Positions 1-10,630 of a stretch of 64,000 bases of DNA are shown piece after piece. The translations under genes and the position numbers were made by a program. The notes beneath the pieces are model-generated. The model ran no database searches and had not been told where the DNA came from. It saw only the letters and a program-made list of their open reading frames with translations. Positions within the stretch are counted from its first letter, which is position 1; each line of letters begins with the position of its first letter. This DNA is from Paramecium sonneborni (Eukaryota; Ciliophora; Oligohymenophorea; Peniculida; Parameciidae): the NCBI GenBank assembly GCA_905182985.1, contig CAJJDN010000133.1, positions 125,731 through 189,730 of the forward strand, in the 5' to 3' direction.

Positions 1-1
1 T

Positions 2-390
2 ACTAATTGTTCTTGCTTCAATTAAGAATTCTAAAATAAAAAATTTAATTAAACAACAATAAGATTAAATACTGCAGTTATATATGACAAAATTGATTAT
101 ATTAATAACAAAAGCAGATTTTCGAATGAAGAAAATTTCTAAAATTTGAGTGTGTGGTATGAAAAATGGTTAGACCTAATGCTTAATGAAGTTTCATAGA
201 AACTGTTATCATTATTAAGTTAATTTCAAATAAAATGGAACTATTGGATGAATCATTTTATTAAATAAAATTATAACTTGGTTGGTATCTCAAAAAAAAG
301 AAAATTTTCGATGAACTTAGTGAAAAGGAATTTATTTTTTGTCAACATATCTAAAATTAAATGATTGATATAAAGAATTATTTAAGTTGA
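2..390 (+). CDS. 3' end of an unknown gene (5' truncated by window edge)
   Basis: The frame is open from base 2 and ends at TGA 388-390. I place one 20-nt intron at 281-300 (GTTGGT...AAAAG), because the frame before it runs into a weak stretch while the frame after it carries an acidic, plausible segment (KIFDELSEKEFIFCQ) before the stop. The visible protein is hydrophilic with several aromatic residues (VWYEKWLDLML). I recognise no domain. The start lies left of the window. The intron is inferred from frame continuity only, so the last 30 residues are less certain than the rest. Confidence 0.5.
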
Positions 391-495
391 TTTAAAAGAA
401 TTATGAATATCATCATCTTATATTTATGACTTGAACTTTTTAATAAAAAAATACATTTAAATAATTTATAAAAGATTTTTCCACACCTAACACCT

Positions 496-729
496 ATGGA
501 TAATAAACAAGCTAGTGATAAATAATCTGAAAATAATAATAAAAACAATAAAAGCAGAAAAGACAATTAAAAACCTAAAGGAAAGGAAGAAGATGTAAGA
601 TAAATTAGAACAAAAATGTTAACAGGTTAAAACGGAATGAATTTTGAAGAGTTTGTTATGGACTAAGAAAATTACTAAAAGTCTTCCAGTATTATAGAAG
701 AAGTGATAAAACAAAGTAAGGAAAAATGA
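496..729 (+). CDS. small hydrophilic protein, unknown function
   Basis: ATG at 496 opens 77 codons ending at TGA 727. The first half is rich in N, K, Q, S and D (starts MDNKQASDKQSENNN) and looks disordered. The second half is more structured and acidic (NGMNFEEFVMDQENYQ). The codon choice and the use of TAA/TAG as Gln match the neighbouring genes. The in-frame TGA at 427-429 limits any upstream extension. It could instead be a last exon of the gene ending at 390 if an unrecognised intron joins them. No function can be assigned. Confidence 0.5.
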
Positions 730-790
730 AAAAAATAATTTAAATAAAAATAATATAAATTATATGTTTATCTATAAAACATACTATAAA

Positions 791-2297
791 TCATAGGAAA
801 GTAATTTTTTATTAACTTAGCAATTTTTATGCATATCTAACTAATCCTCTTTTTTAATGTTCAACACTCAAAGCAATTCCATCCCTTTCATGCGTTAATC
901 GAATTAATTCTAAATTAGTAGCAAATTTTCTGCTTCTTAAATTTTCTGTAAAAGATGATGGGATTTCAAATTTCATCTCTAAACGTTATCTGATCATTTC
1001 TTCTAGAGGTAGTTTTTTTTAAAATTCATTTAATTTAATAGTTGGTTACTTATTTGAAGTTGGATGTAATTTTAAGGATGATAATTTTATTAAAGTTGCA
1101 GTTTATGTTTATTTTAATTTTTATATTTTAGGAATAGAATTATTTTGGCTCATACTTTCATACTCATCAGCAATAGATATAGGTATTGGTATTTCAAAAG
1201 CAAAATTTTTACCTCTAAGAAATTGTTGTAACATTTCATCTAATGAAATATCAATATCAATAACTCTTTGATTAGGTATGCATTCTAAATTATGTGATAT
1301 CATATATTCATTTTTCACTTATCTTCTTTAATAATAAAGAGGATTTTAACATTAAATCAATTTGATGGGAAAATTTACAGCTTTAGAAAATATGTATAAT
1401 CCCATTTTTGTTTCTTCTTATGGTAACATTTTAATAATCTATTACATTCCTTTAGATGAAACCATTTTCATTGCAGATTTATCTTTTTCCACAGTACCTT
1501 TCATACTTTTTTCATGCAAAGACTTAGCTGTTTTTAATTCATAATTAAGAAAACATAATTTACCAAGTTCTTCGTAACAAATAATTTCTTAATCGATATC
1601 TTTTAAATGCCACGCATATTCCAATGACTGAATATATATAGCAAATTACCTTTTTAATGAATATTTTACCCATATCATATTTTTTAACATATTTACATAT
1701 AATTCCAATCTAAAGAAATGTCCATTATATAACATCAAATTATCTTGTAAATTCACTTAGAAATTTGCAATGTTATAAAAAAAGAAGAGCTTTAGTCCAT
1801 TCTTAAAATGATATAAATGTTAAAGCACTTAAACGCATAAAAGTTATGAGTAAACTTATGCTATCTTATTCAACTGCAATTACCATCAAGTTAAGCAAAC
1901 CTTATCAAAAAATTTAATTACTTTCAATAGCACCAATTTATTCATTACATTAAATACTATCAGCAAACTGTTATTCAAATTGATTTAACATTGTTAATGA
2001 TGATCTAATTGTTAAAGGAGTTTGAATTGTTTTCCTTGAATATATATATGAATGTTTTGGACTAATCGAATTCTTTCGAAGTCTAGACATTGATCTCTAT
2101 GTTGTAGAACCAGATTCTTTTGGAGAATAGAATTAATCAATCTCATTCAAAGCCAATATTTTATGAAATACTTTGTTATTTGTCTATTCATTTTATTTTC
2201 TATTTGATAACTACTGATTATCAAACAATTCTGATTACTAGTTTGTTAAATTTTTAATTTAAAATGAAAACACTCTTTTTTTTTTCTTTTGATTCAT
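791..2297 (-). CDS. TPR-repeat protein
   Basis: About 487 residues. The start (MNQKKKKRVFSF) is the only in-frame ATG upstream of the conserved part, and the stop TGA is at 791-793. Introns at 1901-1921 (21 nt) and 1628-1649 (22 nt) restore one continuous frame. The first 150 residues are polar and S/Q-rich. The middle (about 170-330) has regularly spaced helical pairs with TPR-like spacing, such as SLEYAWHLKDIDQEIICYEE followed by LGKLCFLNYELKTAKSLHE. The C-terminal third is a charged tail. TPR arrays act as protein-binding scaffolds; the partner cannot be read from sequence. It is convergent with the small gene ending at 729 and divergent from the PX gene at 2404. Confidence 0.75.
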
Positions 2298-2403
2298 TAT
2301 TTATAAAATAATAAAAACATTTAAAAAGACTTATTACAATAATTAAAATAAGTTAAAACCTGTTTAACTTTCCCTTACCCCTTTTGTTTAATCAAAAACA
2401 ACA

Positions 2404-2977
2404 ATGTCTAATCAAAATCAATAGTTAGCTTTATTATAATAAACTCAATAATCCTTGATTGAAGAATAGATGCCATAATTACCTATACTCTCCTTCCTAA
2501 AAAAAAGACAATCATAGAAAACTAAAACTCAAATAACAACAAATGTAAATCTATCATTTTTAATATTTTTCTAGAATAACGACTTTGAGATCGAGATCAT
2601 CAACTCTAAAGTAATATAGAATAGTTTTGTTGTCTATGAAATTAAAATTAAGAAAGGAACTCTTTTCTGGATATTTCAAACTAGATATAGTCTATTAGAG
2701 AGTTTGAATACGAAAATATCAAAGAATCTCAAATCTTATCTACCTAAATTTCCAGAAAAAAGAATTTTTGGAAACCTTGAAAACGATTTCATAGCACAAA
2801 GATGTAAATAACTTGATTCCTATTTGAAAGTATTTTAATTTATTTTAACTATTTTAGGAATTATTTAAATTAGGAAGGAGTGAAAATACAGTACGAGAAT
2901 TCGTACGTCAATCCTAAAAGGGAGCATATATAATCAATGATCCAAGTAGTGTTAAATTATTCAATCTTGATGCATGA
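2404..2977 (+). CDS. PX-domain protein (phosphoinositide binding)
   Basis: About 171 residues with introns at 2545-2574 (30 nt) and 2830-2857 (28 nt). After a Q-rich N-terminus, residues about 50-150 form a PX domain: a strand with KVIQNSFVVYEIKIK, a basic/aromatic turn QTRYSLLESL, the proline loop LPKFPEKRIFGN and the helix RCKQLDSYLK. The terminal SDPSSVKLF-like tail closes at TGA 2975. PX domains bind phosphatidylinositol phosphates, usually PI3P on endosomes, so a trafficking role is likely by family. The 30-nt intron is a multiple of three and contains no TGA, so retaining it would insert ten residues instead of stopping translation. Confidence 0.8.
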
Positions 2978-3433
2978 AATATAATAAACAAAACTAACAC
3001 ATACAAATTTTATCAACCTTTTCATATCAACTCATTTTATATTATCCAATTTTATTTTTAATTCTTCAATATAATTTAAACTCATTTTTACTTAGCATCT
3101 AATATTTTTTAATTTAAAATCTGTATCTTAGAACTATTATTAAAATCTCAATATAAAATGAACTTTATTATTAATAACCTTTTTATTGTTTTTTAATTTA
3201 TTATCATTTTATTATCATTCAAATCTTCAAAAAATGTCTAAAGAAATAAATAATAATGAAAATTGGGGTTCATTTTGGAGATCTAAATTGAATATTGGAT
3301 AAATATGATAATAACACTTAAAATATAAATCAAAAATAAGTTATGAATTTAATTAATAAATAAACAAAGAATGATTTTTATAAAAAATAAAATAATGTAT
3401 TTATATATTGTATTGTACAATATTTTTGAATCA
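2978..3433. other. convergent intergenic region, no gene seen
   Basis: This 456-base stretch lies between the PX gene and eL31, which converge on it. It is very A+T rich with short runs of A and T. I find no frame longer than about 30 codons with normal composition on either strand, and no RNA gene. It presumably holds the two 3' UTRs and polyadenylation signals. Confidence 0.5.
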
Positions 3434-3844
3434 TCATGCTTTTGTGATTTCTGTCTTGAGGTTAGCAAATGAATCAACTGGGACGTACTAAGCAAGAGTA
3501 TAGTACTTTCCTTTTCCATCATCTTCTTCCTTCTTCTTTCTTTAAAGTCTGCAAAAAATAACTTTAATAAAGCTACCTAACCCTGATTCTTCTTGGTAAA
3601 TTTCTAATTCCTCTAGCCCATACTGCTTCATTCAATTATGGATCAACTCTAACATCCTCTGTCAACATATTCCTTTGAGCTATTCTAATTAATTGAATCA
3701 AATACCAAATCTTACTATATGGCTAACAGCACGTGGAGCCTTTCTCTTGAATGTCTCCTTGTGAACAGCTTTATGAAGATTAATAGTATAATCTCTGCTC
3801 ACTTCACCTAATGGATTTGGCTTTCCTTTTTCCTTTTTGCCCAT
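3434..3844 (-). CDS. RPL31: 60S ribosomal protein eL31
   Basis: 118 residues after removing introns at 3680-3705 (26 nt) and 3549-3576 (28 nt). The protein starts MGKKEKGKPNPLGEV and continues with family hallmarks: SRDYTINLHKAVHK, FKRKAPRAVSHIVRFA, EDVRVDPQLNEAVWARGIRN, LPRRIRVRL and a C-terminal YTLAQYVPVDSF. These match eL31 along its full length, and the size agrees with the family (about 115-125). eL31 sits in the large subunit near the peptide exit tunnel. It is divergent from the RBR ligase gene, so 3845-4352 should carry its promoter. Confidence 0.97.
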
Positions 3845-4352
3845 ATTTTAAAAAAAAATCTTTAAATTTTTTTAAATAAAGCAATGCTATACACACAATA
3901 CTAACATTCATAGGAAAGTTATTATAGAAATGAGAAAGGAATTAAGTATTCAATATAATTGTACATTATGTGACATATAATTCATATGATTTTCATTCTG
4001 TTCAATTAAAAAAAAATTTAAGTCTCTAAATACCTTATCTAAAAAATCTAAATTTATATTCATTCCCTATATTTAATCTTAATCATACCAAACATTATCA
4101 ATAAAAATATTAAAAATATTAGATAAACTAAATTGAGTATTATTATAAATTTAAATGCCTACTCTGTAATAAATATGAATATATCGAACATCTTGTTTTC
4201 TACTCATATTCATCATAAAATATATTGAAAATAATATGCTTCTAATAATCTTTTAATAAATGATTTAATTAATTAGAGAGAGCTTGGATTTTATTTAATC
4301 ATGAGAATTTTATCTAAATACATAATATTCATTAATTATTTCTGTCAGTTTA
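3845..4352. promoter_or_regulatory. divergent promoter region of eL31 and the RBR ligase
   Basis: This 508-base stretch separates the divergent starts at 3844 and 4353. It is A+T rich and lacks a convincing reading frame. Both promoters must lie here by position, but I cannot point to a specific element. Confidence 0.4.
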
Positions 4353-6020
4353 ATGATACCTGAAACATAAAATATTGAAGAAATAAAAAGTATTTAGAGA
4401 AGAGACAGTGATACAATCCTAACTATTCAATAAATAGTCTAAAATTTAGAATAAGAAAGCAAGTTTTATTATATTTTAGTTTAAGTATACGTAAACTGCC
4501 TAAATCATTGCTTGAATAACAAAATTAGTGTATTTTTGATATAAAAGAAACAGATTAAGACTTTAAAAATAGATAATTTTCTGTTGGTTTAAAAAAACAA
4601 TAAAGTGATAATTCATCTGATTATAAAAATAATTAAGTCAAATCATTCTCAAAACGTAGCTGTAGAACTTTAGAAATAAATTCTTAAAAAAAAATAGAAT
4701 TGAGTTCTATTATGGAAATATAATAGATACCTAATTTTTAATAAGAAAACTAATTTAAAAACAAAAATGAAGAGTAATAAAATTTAGTAGAAATTGATAA
4801 TTCAAATGATGATCTAGAGGAGATTATGTATATATAGTAATAAAAATTTAGATGTTAAATTTAATAAATAGATAATGATCTTGAAAATAGACGTTAAAAT
4901 ATCTAGAAGTTCAATTCATTTAAAAAATAAACTTCACATGAATCAGTATAGTAATAAGAGAATAAAAATAATAAAGAGGATTCTTGTCCTATTTGTGGAA
5001 TCATTGATGTAATAAGAATATAGTTACTTTCATGCGAACATAAATTTTGTCTGTATATGATATGATAAATTTAAAGCAATTGTTATAAAGAATACCTAGA
5101 AGACAAAATAAAAAACGCCAAAATTAATAATATTCCTTGTTTAGAAGAAGGTTGCATAGTAAAATTTCCAGAACCTGTAATAAAAGAAACAGTAAGTAAA
5201 TAAAAATTTGATCAATATTTAATATTTAAACGTAAATTAGAGATTGAAAATGATATGAATAAAAAATGGTGTCCTGCAGTAGGTTGTGATTTATATGTCG
5301 AAAGAAATCCAAAATCAAATATTGTCTAATGTCATTGTGGGACCTCTATTTGTTTTAACTGTGGTAGGAAGGCACATTTAGGTTAATTATGCGAGGTATA
5401 ATTCAAAATTAAAAAAAAGCAAGCTATTGAGGAAGATTTTAGAGATGCAATAAATAAATATAGCATAAAATATTGTCCTGGATGCAATGCTCACATTTAA
5501 AAAAATGCAGGATGTAATCATATGACTTGTATTTAATGTCATTATTAATACTGCTGGGTTTGTTTATAGCACTATAATTAATATCATTATAGATATTGGT
5601 CTTTAAAAGGTTGTGCAAGTAAATTTATTATCCTATATGTTAAGTATGGTCTAATGGAAGATTCAAAACAAATAAAATTGTTAGTAATCCTGATAGAATG
5701 AGGTGGATTTTTTTTCTACCTCGTTTAATACTTTTTCTTTTAAGGGGACCATTAATATTTTTCAAATTTTTATTTTTCGCTTCTGTTAAATCTTTTTCTA
5801 AACCATTTTAGAAATTGAACAAAAAAATTTCGCGCTCAAGAAAACCAAAAAGTTGGTATAATATTCAATTATTAGTGTTAGTTTTTTAAGATCAATATAT
5901 TTTATATTCGTAGAAATAATAATTTTGATTATTGTGATAATAATCTTTCCTTTTTACTTGTTGTTTTATCGGATTTTCAAAGAATTTAAATGGCTTTGTA
6001 TCAAAGGATGTGCTTATTGA
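4353..6020 (+). CDS. RBR-type E3 ubiquitin ligase with C-terminal membrane segments
   Basis: About 524 residues starting MIPETQNIEEIKS. Introns: 4463-4485 (a 17-nt alternative ending at 4479 is possible), 5053-5076, 5619-5644 and 5856-5875. Residues 1-200 are disordered and Q/E/S-rich. RING1 begins at EDSCPICGIIDV with CEHKFCL. The IBR domain holds KWCPAVGCDLYVE...CHCGTSICFNCG...H. RING2 is KYCPGCNAHIQKNAGCNHMTCI followed by CHYQYCWVC; the second cysteine after GCNHM is the expected thioester-forming residue of RBR ligases. Two hydrophobic stretches follow (MRWIFFLPRLILFLLRG and FVEIIILIIVIIIFPFYLLFY), so the ligase is probably membrane anchored. RBR enzymes take ubiquitin from E2 onto their own cysteine; the substrate is unknown. 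Confidence 0.9.
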
Positions 6021-6525
6021 ATATTAAATGAATATTTTAAAATTTAGGCATATTATATTATAATTTAATTGGTCATTGCAATAGAGGTTAAAATTCATTA
6101 AATAATTTTCCTTAAGTTTCATCTTATGGTTAATATTTCAAATCACTTCATCAAATCATAAAGCAATAAAAAGTAAAGACAGATCTTAAATGAGTTCATT
6201 ATTGTGATTTTATGATAAGGTAAAAGCATAAAATAAAATTATCTAATATACTAACCATAAAAATGAAAAAATTCTAAATAATAAGAATGTTCTAATTCAA
6301 AGGACAAATTACAAGCATAGAAAATATAATAAAGTTTCATTTAGAATGACAAATAAGTAACCATATCCCAATTAGAAATGTGAAAGTGATTTTGATTAGT
6401 TTTAAAAATTTAGAAAAATAAACGAAGTTCTCATCGTTACCAAAATTTAACTACAATTTAGTTTCCTTTTTTAATATTATCCATATTGGAAACGATCACT
6501 GATTAGAGATCATTTATGAGGGATA
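6021..6525. other. coding-like but unresolved stretch (plus strand)
   Basis: From about 6090 to 6510 the plus strand keeps one long frame with good composition (for example KVKAQNKIIQYTNHKNEK and FRMTNKQPYPNQKCE), running into TGA at 6511-6513 just before the next ATG. I could not find a start codon or an intron set that joins it to the genes on either side. It may be the 5' part of the gene at 6526, an extra gene, or a decayed one. Confidence 0.25.
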
Positions 6526-6815
6526 ATGGAATAATTTGTATTGAAATTGATAAACGAAAAGATTCAAACATATCCTCTAATTAGTGAATGCTTAAAAAGA
6601 ATTTTAGGAAAATAAAATTATTTAGTATAAGAGAGGAATTTTGTGATTTTGAAATTTGTTTTTGGATACTAGAGTATTATAAGTATAATTAGAGACTTTA
6701 ATTAATTAAAAGATCGATACAAAATGGAGAATTGCAATTATTGAAAATTATAAAATTGGATTTTCAATATGATATAAGAAGGCTGAATAAAGATTCAATA
6801 AGAAGAATAGATTGA
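6526..6815 (+). CDS. small protein, unknown function
   Basis: ATG at 6526 opens MEQFVLKLINEKIQTYPL; a 26-nt intron at 6658-6683 is needed to join RNFVILKF to a second exon (YNQRLQLIKRSIQNGEL) that ends at TGA 6813. About 87 residues, mixed hydrophobic and basic, probably helical. The ATG is preceded in frame by TGA only three codons upstream, so this start is forced unless an intron lies there. No family recognised. Confidence 0.4.
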
Positions 6816-7119
6816 TAATAAAATACAAGAGAGATTGCGAAATTTCCCTTTTTTATTAAATTTTTCTATTCAATAATTTGTTTCAAAACGATATTGCTTA
6901 ATTAAAATGTAAATTGAATGAATAATTATATATGTATATATATTCTCATACAATAATGAATAGATTGCAGAGAAATGACAATACTGGAACCTTTTTTGAT
7001 GGTCAGTATTTAGAATCTAAAATATTACTCTACAAATATAATAATTAATATAAAATATGATAGCTTAAAAGATCGAGAGACATTTCTTGCGAACAGTCCA
7101 AGCATAATCATAAAATAAT
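6816..7119. other. short intergenic region, no gene seen
   Basis: 304 bases between the small protein and the CTD-phosphatase gene, both on the plus strand. A+T rich, no usable frame. It should contain the phosphatase promoter. Confidence 0.4.
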
Positions 7120-8587
7120 ATGAATTTAATTGAATAAGTACGATCCATACTGATTTTTTTGTAGTCCGATTCATTATTTTAAGTTGATAAAGAAGCCTTT
7201 AAGTTATGTTAAAACAACGCTAGATCAAAAAAAAATGTACCTAACAAGTAAACTAAACAAAGTTAGACATAAACTTAACTTTAAGAAGAGCCTTTTTTAA
7301 GAGGAAATGATGCTTAGAATGATTCATAAGTAATATATTTGAGCTTATTTCTCTAGACTATCACACCTTTAGCTATTCCAGAAGTTTAAGATCATGAATA
7401 AATTCCTAGTTTTGAAGATAATCCCTTCCTAGTTTAAAAGTCTAAAAAGTATTGTCTTTCAAATCATTTTCTCAGTAAATAGAACCTGATCAAAAGAAAA
7501 GCCATTCACAAAAGATATAAGTCTAATCAATTATCAATAACCGCTATAGACAGTAATAATTCTCTTCCAACAGAATTGGATTTATAATTAAAAGAAGAAA
7601 CTATAAAAAAGAGAGGAAAAGACAATATATCATTTATAAACAGTCAAAAATCAAATCATGTATCTAAGGAACAATTCAAAGAAGGGGAACTAATTAAATA
7701 AATTCAAAATGAAGATTTTAATAAACCAAAAAAAAGATAAACTTATTATACTGATAAATTAATAAGCTTGATAAAAGGGGATTTAGATGATACATTTATG
7801 GCATAAATGTATATTAATCACTTTATTCAGACTTATAGTATTCTCTAAAAATCAAAGGGCTTAAAATAACCATAAAATTATGAAATTTTAGATAAAATCA
7901 AACCATAAATTAGTATTGAATTATATATTATTTTTTAGTTCAATAAAAAACATTAGTTATTGATCTAGATGAAACTTTAGTCCATTTAAATGAATTCTAT
8001 CTAATGCCCAAAGATCTAGTGATAAATATTAACTTAAACAATGGATTAAGAGTGAACGTAATAAATCAAATTATATTAAATTAGGCTGAAATTAGTGTTC
8101 GACCCTACGCTCAGCAATTTTTGGAAAATATGGCTTAACATTTTGAAATTATGATATATACAGCCTCAAATGAAGATTATGCAAATTAGATAATCGACTA
8201 TTTAGATCCAACATAGTAATTGGTGAAATATCGTTTCTATAGAAATGACTGTATAAATCTATCTTAAGGATGTCATATAAAAGATTTAAGGACTTTAAAT
8301 AGAAATTTGAAAGATATAATATTAGTAGATAATTCAGCATATTCTTTTGCATATTAGCTGAGCAATGGAATACCAATAATTCCATATATTGATAATAAAA
8401 AAGATGATGTAATATTTTGAAATATAAAATATATTAGGAATTAATAGCATTAGAAAATTATTTAATAGAGTTATTAGAGGTTGATGACATAAGAATAGAG
8501 AATGAAAAGAATTTTAAATTGTAACAGATTTAAAATAGTAGCTCAATTTAGCAAGCAGTTAATCACTTGATGTGTAATAAAAAGTGA
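7120..8587 (+). CDS. NIF/SCP-type CTD phosphatase (HAD superfamily)
   Basis: About 452 residues with four introns: 7138-7164, 7330-7356, 7913-7938 and 8409-8437. The first exon is only six codons (MNLIEQ). Residues 1-240 are low-complexity and Q/K/N-rich. The catalytic domain follows: KTLVIDLDETLVHLNE carries the DxDxT signature with nucleophile and acid aspartates, then ISVRPYAQQFLENMAQHFEI, IYTASNEDYANQIIDYLDP, YRNDCINLSQGCHIKDLRTL and ILVDNSAYSFAYQLSNGIPI. This is the order found in SCP/Dullard/TIM50-like phosphatases, which remove phosphate from Ser/Thr, classically on the RNA polymerase II CTD. The actual substrate here is unknown. The 3' end converges with the next gene at a distance of 48 bases. 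Confidence 0.9.
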
Positions 8588-8635
8588 TTTTTATTTAGTT
8601 CTTATATCTTAACTTTTATAATGAAATTGATATAT

Positions 8636-9709
8636 TCAATTGAGTTTTGAACTTCTACGAACTTCTGAACGAACTTCTTATTTCTTTGATTCTTGCATAG
8701 CTTTATCAGCAGCTTCAACTTATGCCAATTATCTCTTTAAATTAGCAATTTTTTAACTGCTCTCAGCATAACTTTTTTCTAGATTAGAATATTTTTTCAT
8801 CCAAGTTTCAACTTCATTAGATGCATAGGTAACTTTTTCAGTAATGATAATTTCATATTCTTGCCTTAATTCTTCAAGTCTAGCTCTCAATTCATTCATC
8901 AATTGTTCATCATCATGTATTTTTTATTCTAATTCTAATTTTTAAAGTTCTAAATTTTTAACTTTTGTATCATCTTAAATTTCTTAAACAGTTTCTTCAA
9001 CAATAGTTCCATTATTTTTTCTAATTTGAATTTATAATTCTAAAATCTATCTTTCTAAAGTAGCACATTTCAATCTCCATGGTGCTTCAATTTCTAATTA
9101 GAATGTTAATATAAAAGTATACCATCAACAGTAATAACTTATAAGGGTCTTTCAACATGTCTAAATTCTTAAACTTAAGTTTATGGTTGAACAGTCTATT
9201 GAAATAATAACAAATAAATATATTACAACTGGTTGTTGAATTACAACTGGTTAAACAGGAGGAGCAACTTAATAGCTAACAGGTTGAACAACAGGAGAAG
9301 CTACTTTAACACTAACTGGTTAATAAGATGGTTTGATATTAATAGGACTTTAAGATCTAACAGAAACAACTGGTTGAGAAGTAACAGGTAAAATTTGATT
9401 CTATTATACAGGTAGTTAAGCTTATCGCATTTATGGTTGCTATAGAAATTATTATGACTGAGGGATCTAATATGGTGAGCTCTTTAATAAATCATTAGAA
9501 TTACAAACTATTATTGCTACTAATAAGTTTAAGGTGATTGAATTATTGCATTTTGAGGAGATTGCTGATATTGTTACAGAATTCCTGGAGACGAAAGCTA
9601 TTATAAATAATATTTGCATTATCATTACATATTGACTCTGAATAGGGGAACTTTAATATATATTGTTTTATTGGAAAGTCTGTTATTATCGGGGATCATT
9701 TTAGTACAT
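8636..9709 (-). CDS. Q/P-rich protein with C-terminal coiled coil
   Basis: About 319 residues, start MYQNDPRQQQTFQQ. Four introns at 9598-9628, 9483-9505, 9196-9226 and 9094-9122 join five exons into one frame. Residues 1-150 are a Gln/Pro/Ser/Val low-complexity region with repeats of the type VQPV and QPVV. A short conserved-looking segment EIEAPWRLKCATLERQ leads into a long heptad-rich coiled coil (LELQKLELEQKIHDDEQLM, LRARLEELRQEYEIIITEK), ending with a basic tail RRSSKLN. The layout resembles ciliate cytoskeletal or basal-body-associated proteins, but no family can be named. Confidence 0.75.
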
Positions 9710-9969
9710 TTTTTTAAATAATTTTTATTTAAGTATTAGTAAATTATTTCATATATTTAATGGAATTGATTAATAGTTTATTCTGTTCTAATAAATACAA
9801 TTCAAAAACTTTTTCTAAAGAATGAATATGAATTCTAAAATTTTTATTTATTTAATGACAATGATATGTAAATAAAACTATGTAATTGATTAATATTATT
9901 ATATGTTATATTATACAAAATTCATTAAACTTGAATTATAAATCTTATTAATTAAGTTAACATATTATT

Positions 9970-10541
9970 ATGCTTCATCATCTCTCAAAATAGAGATTCA
10001 CTCTCAACAAAGCCGCCAATTTAGATTCAATCAAAGTGTTTATTAAAGACCTTAAAGATATAACATCAATTGTTCCTTGCAAATTGGATGAAACTGAGGT
10101 TTAGCTCTCTCTATAAATTCATGCTTTAGATAAAAGTTGGAAAATTGTAAGAACTTTAATAATAGCATTAGAATTCAAAATATTTGGCAAAAGAGTATAA
10201 ATTTGATACTTTCAAATAAGCATTTGTATTCATGAATACAATTTCACATATGGCTGATGAGATGAATCGTAATTATTAATTTTTATTTAGATTACCCTAA
10301 ATGGATTAATGTTTATAATAGACTAAATGTAGAAATAACTACTCAAGATGTAAGTGGTATTTCAATTAAAGATGTGATCTTGGCACACTTAATGGAATCT
10401 GTATTTAAAGATGTTAAAGAATCAAATTAAGAAAACATCGGTGAAATTATTAAGGTGTCACCTAATTAATTGTTACAAATTTGGAATACAAATTACTCAT
10501 AATATTAGGAGATTTTGAAAAAAAATGTTCATAATCTCTGA
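9970..10541 (+). CDS. pterin-4a-carbinolamine dehydratase
   Basis: 174 residues; introns 10147-10171 (25 nt) and 10269-10290 (22 nt). The DCoH/PCD core is clear: [20 protein letters not shown], then [21 protein letters not shown], the signature [19 protein letters not shown] and [10 protein letters not shown]. The second intron splits the catalytic histidine codon (C|AT). The enzyme (EC 4.2.1.96) dehydrates 4a-hydroxytetrahydropterin formed by aromatic amino acid hydroxylases. Compared with usual PCDs of about 100 residues, this one has N- and C-terminal extensions of about 35 residues each, the latter ending KKNVHNL. Confidence 0.93.
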
Positions 10542-10630
10542 AATTGATAAATGTTATGACAATTAAATAAAATTTAATATATATCTAATTCACACGTAAA
10601 TAATTTATTTGTCAAATTTATTTATAATTA

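Noticed and set aside
2978..3433. Short frames in the region between the PX gene and eL31.
   Set aside because: They are below 30 codons, very A/T biased and without introns or motifs; intergenic sequence explains them.
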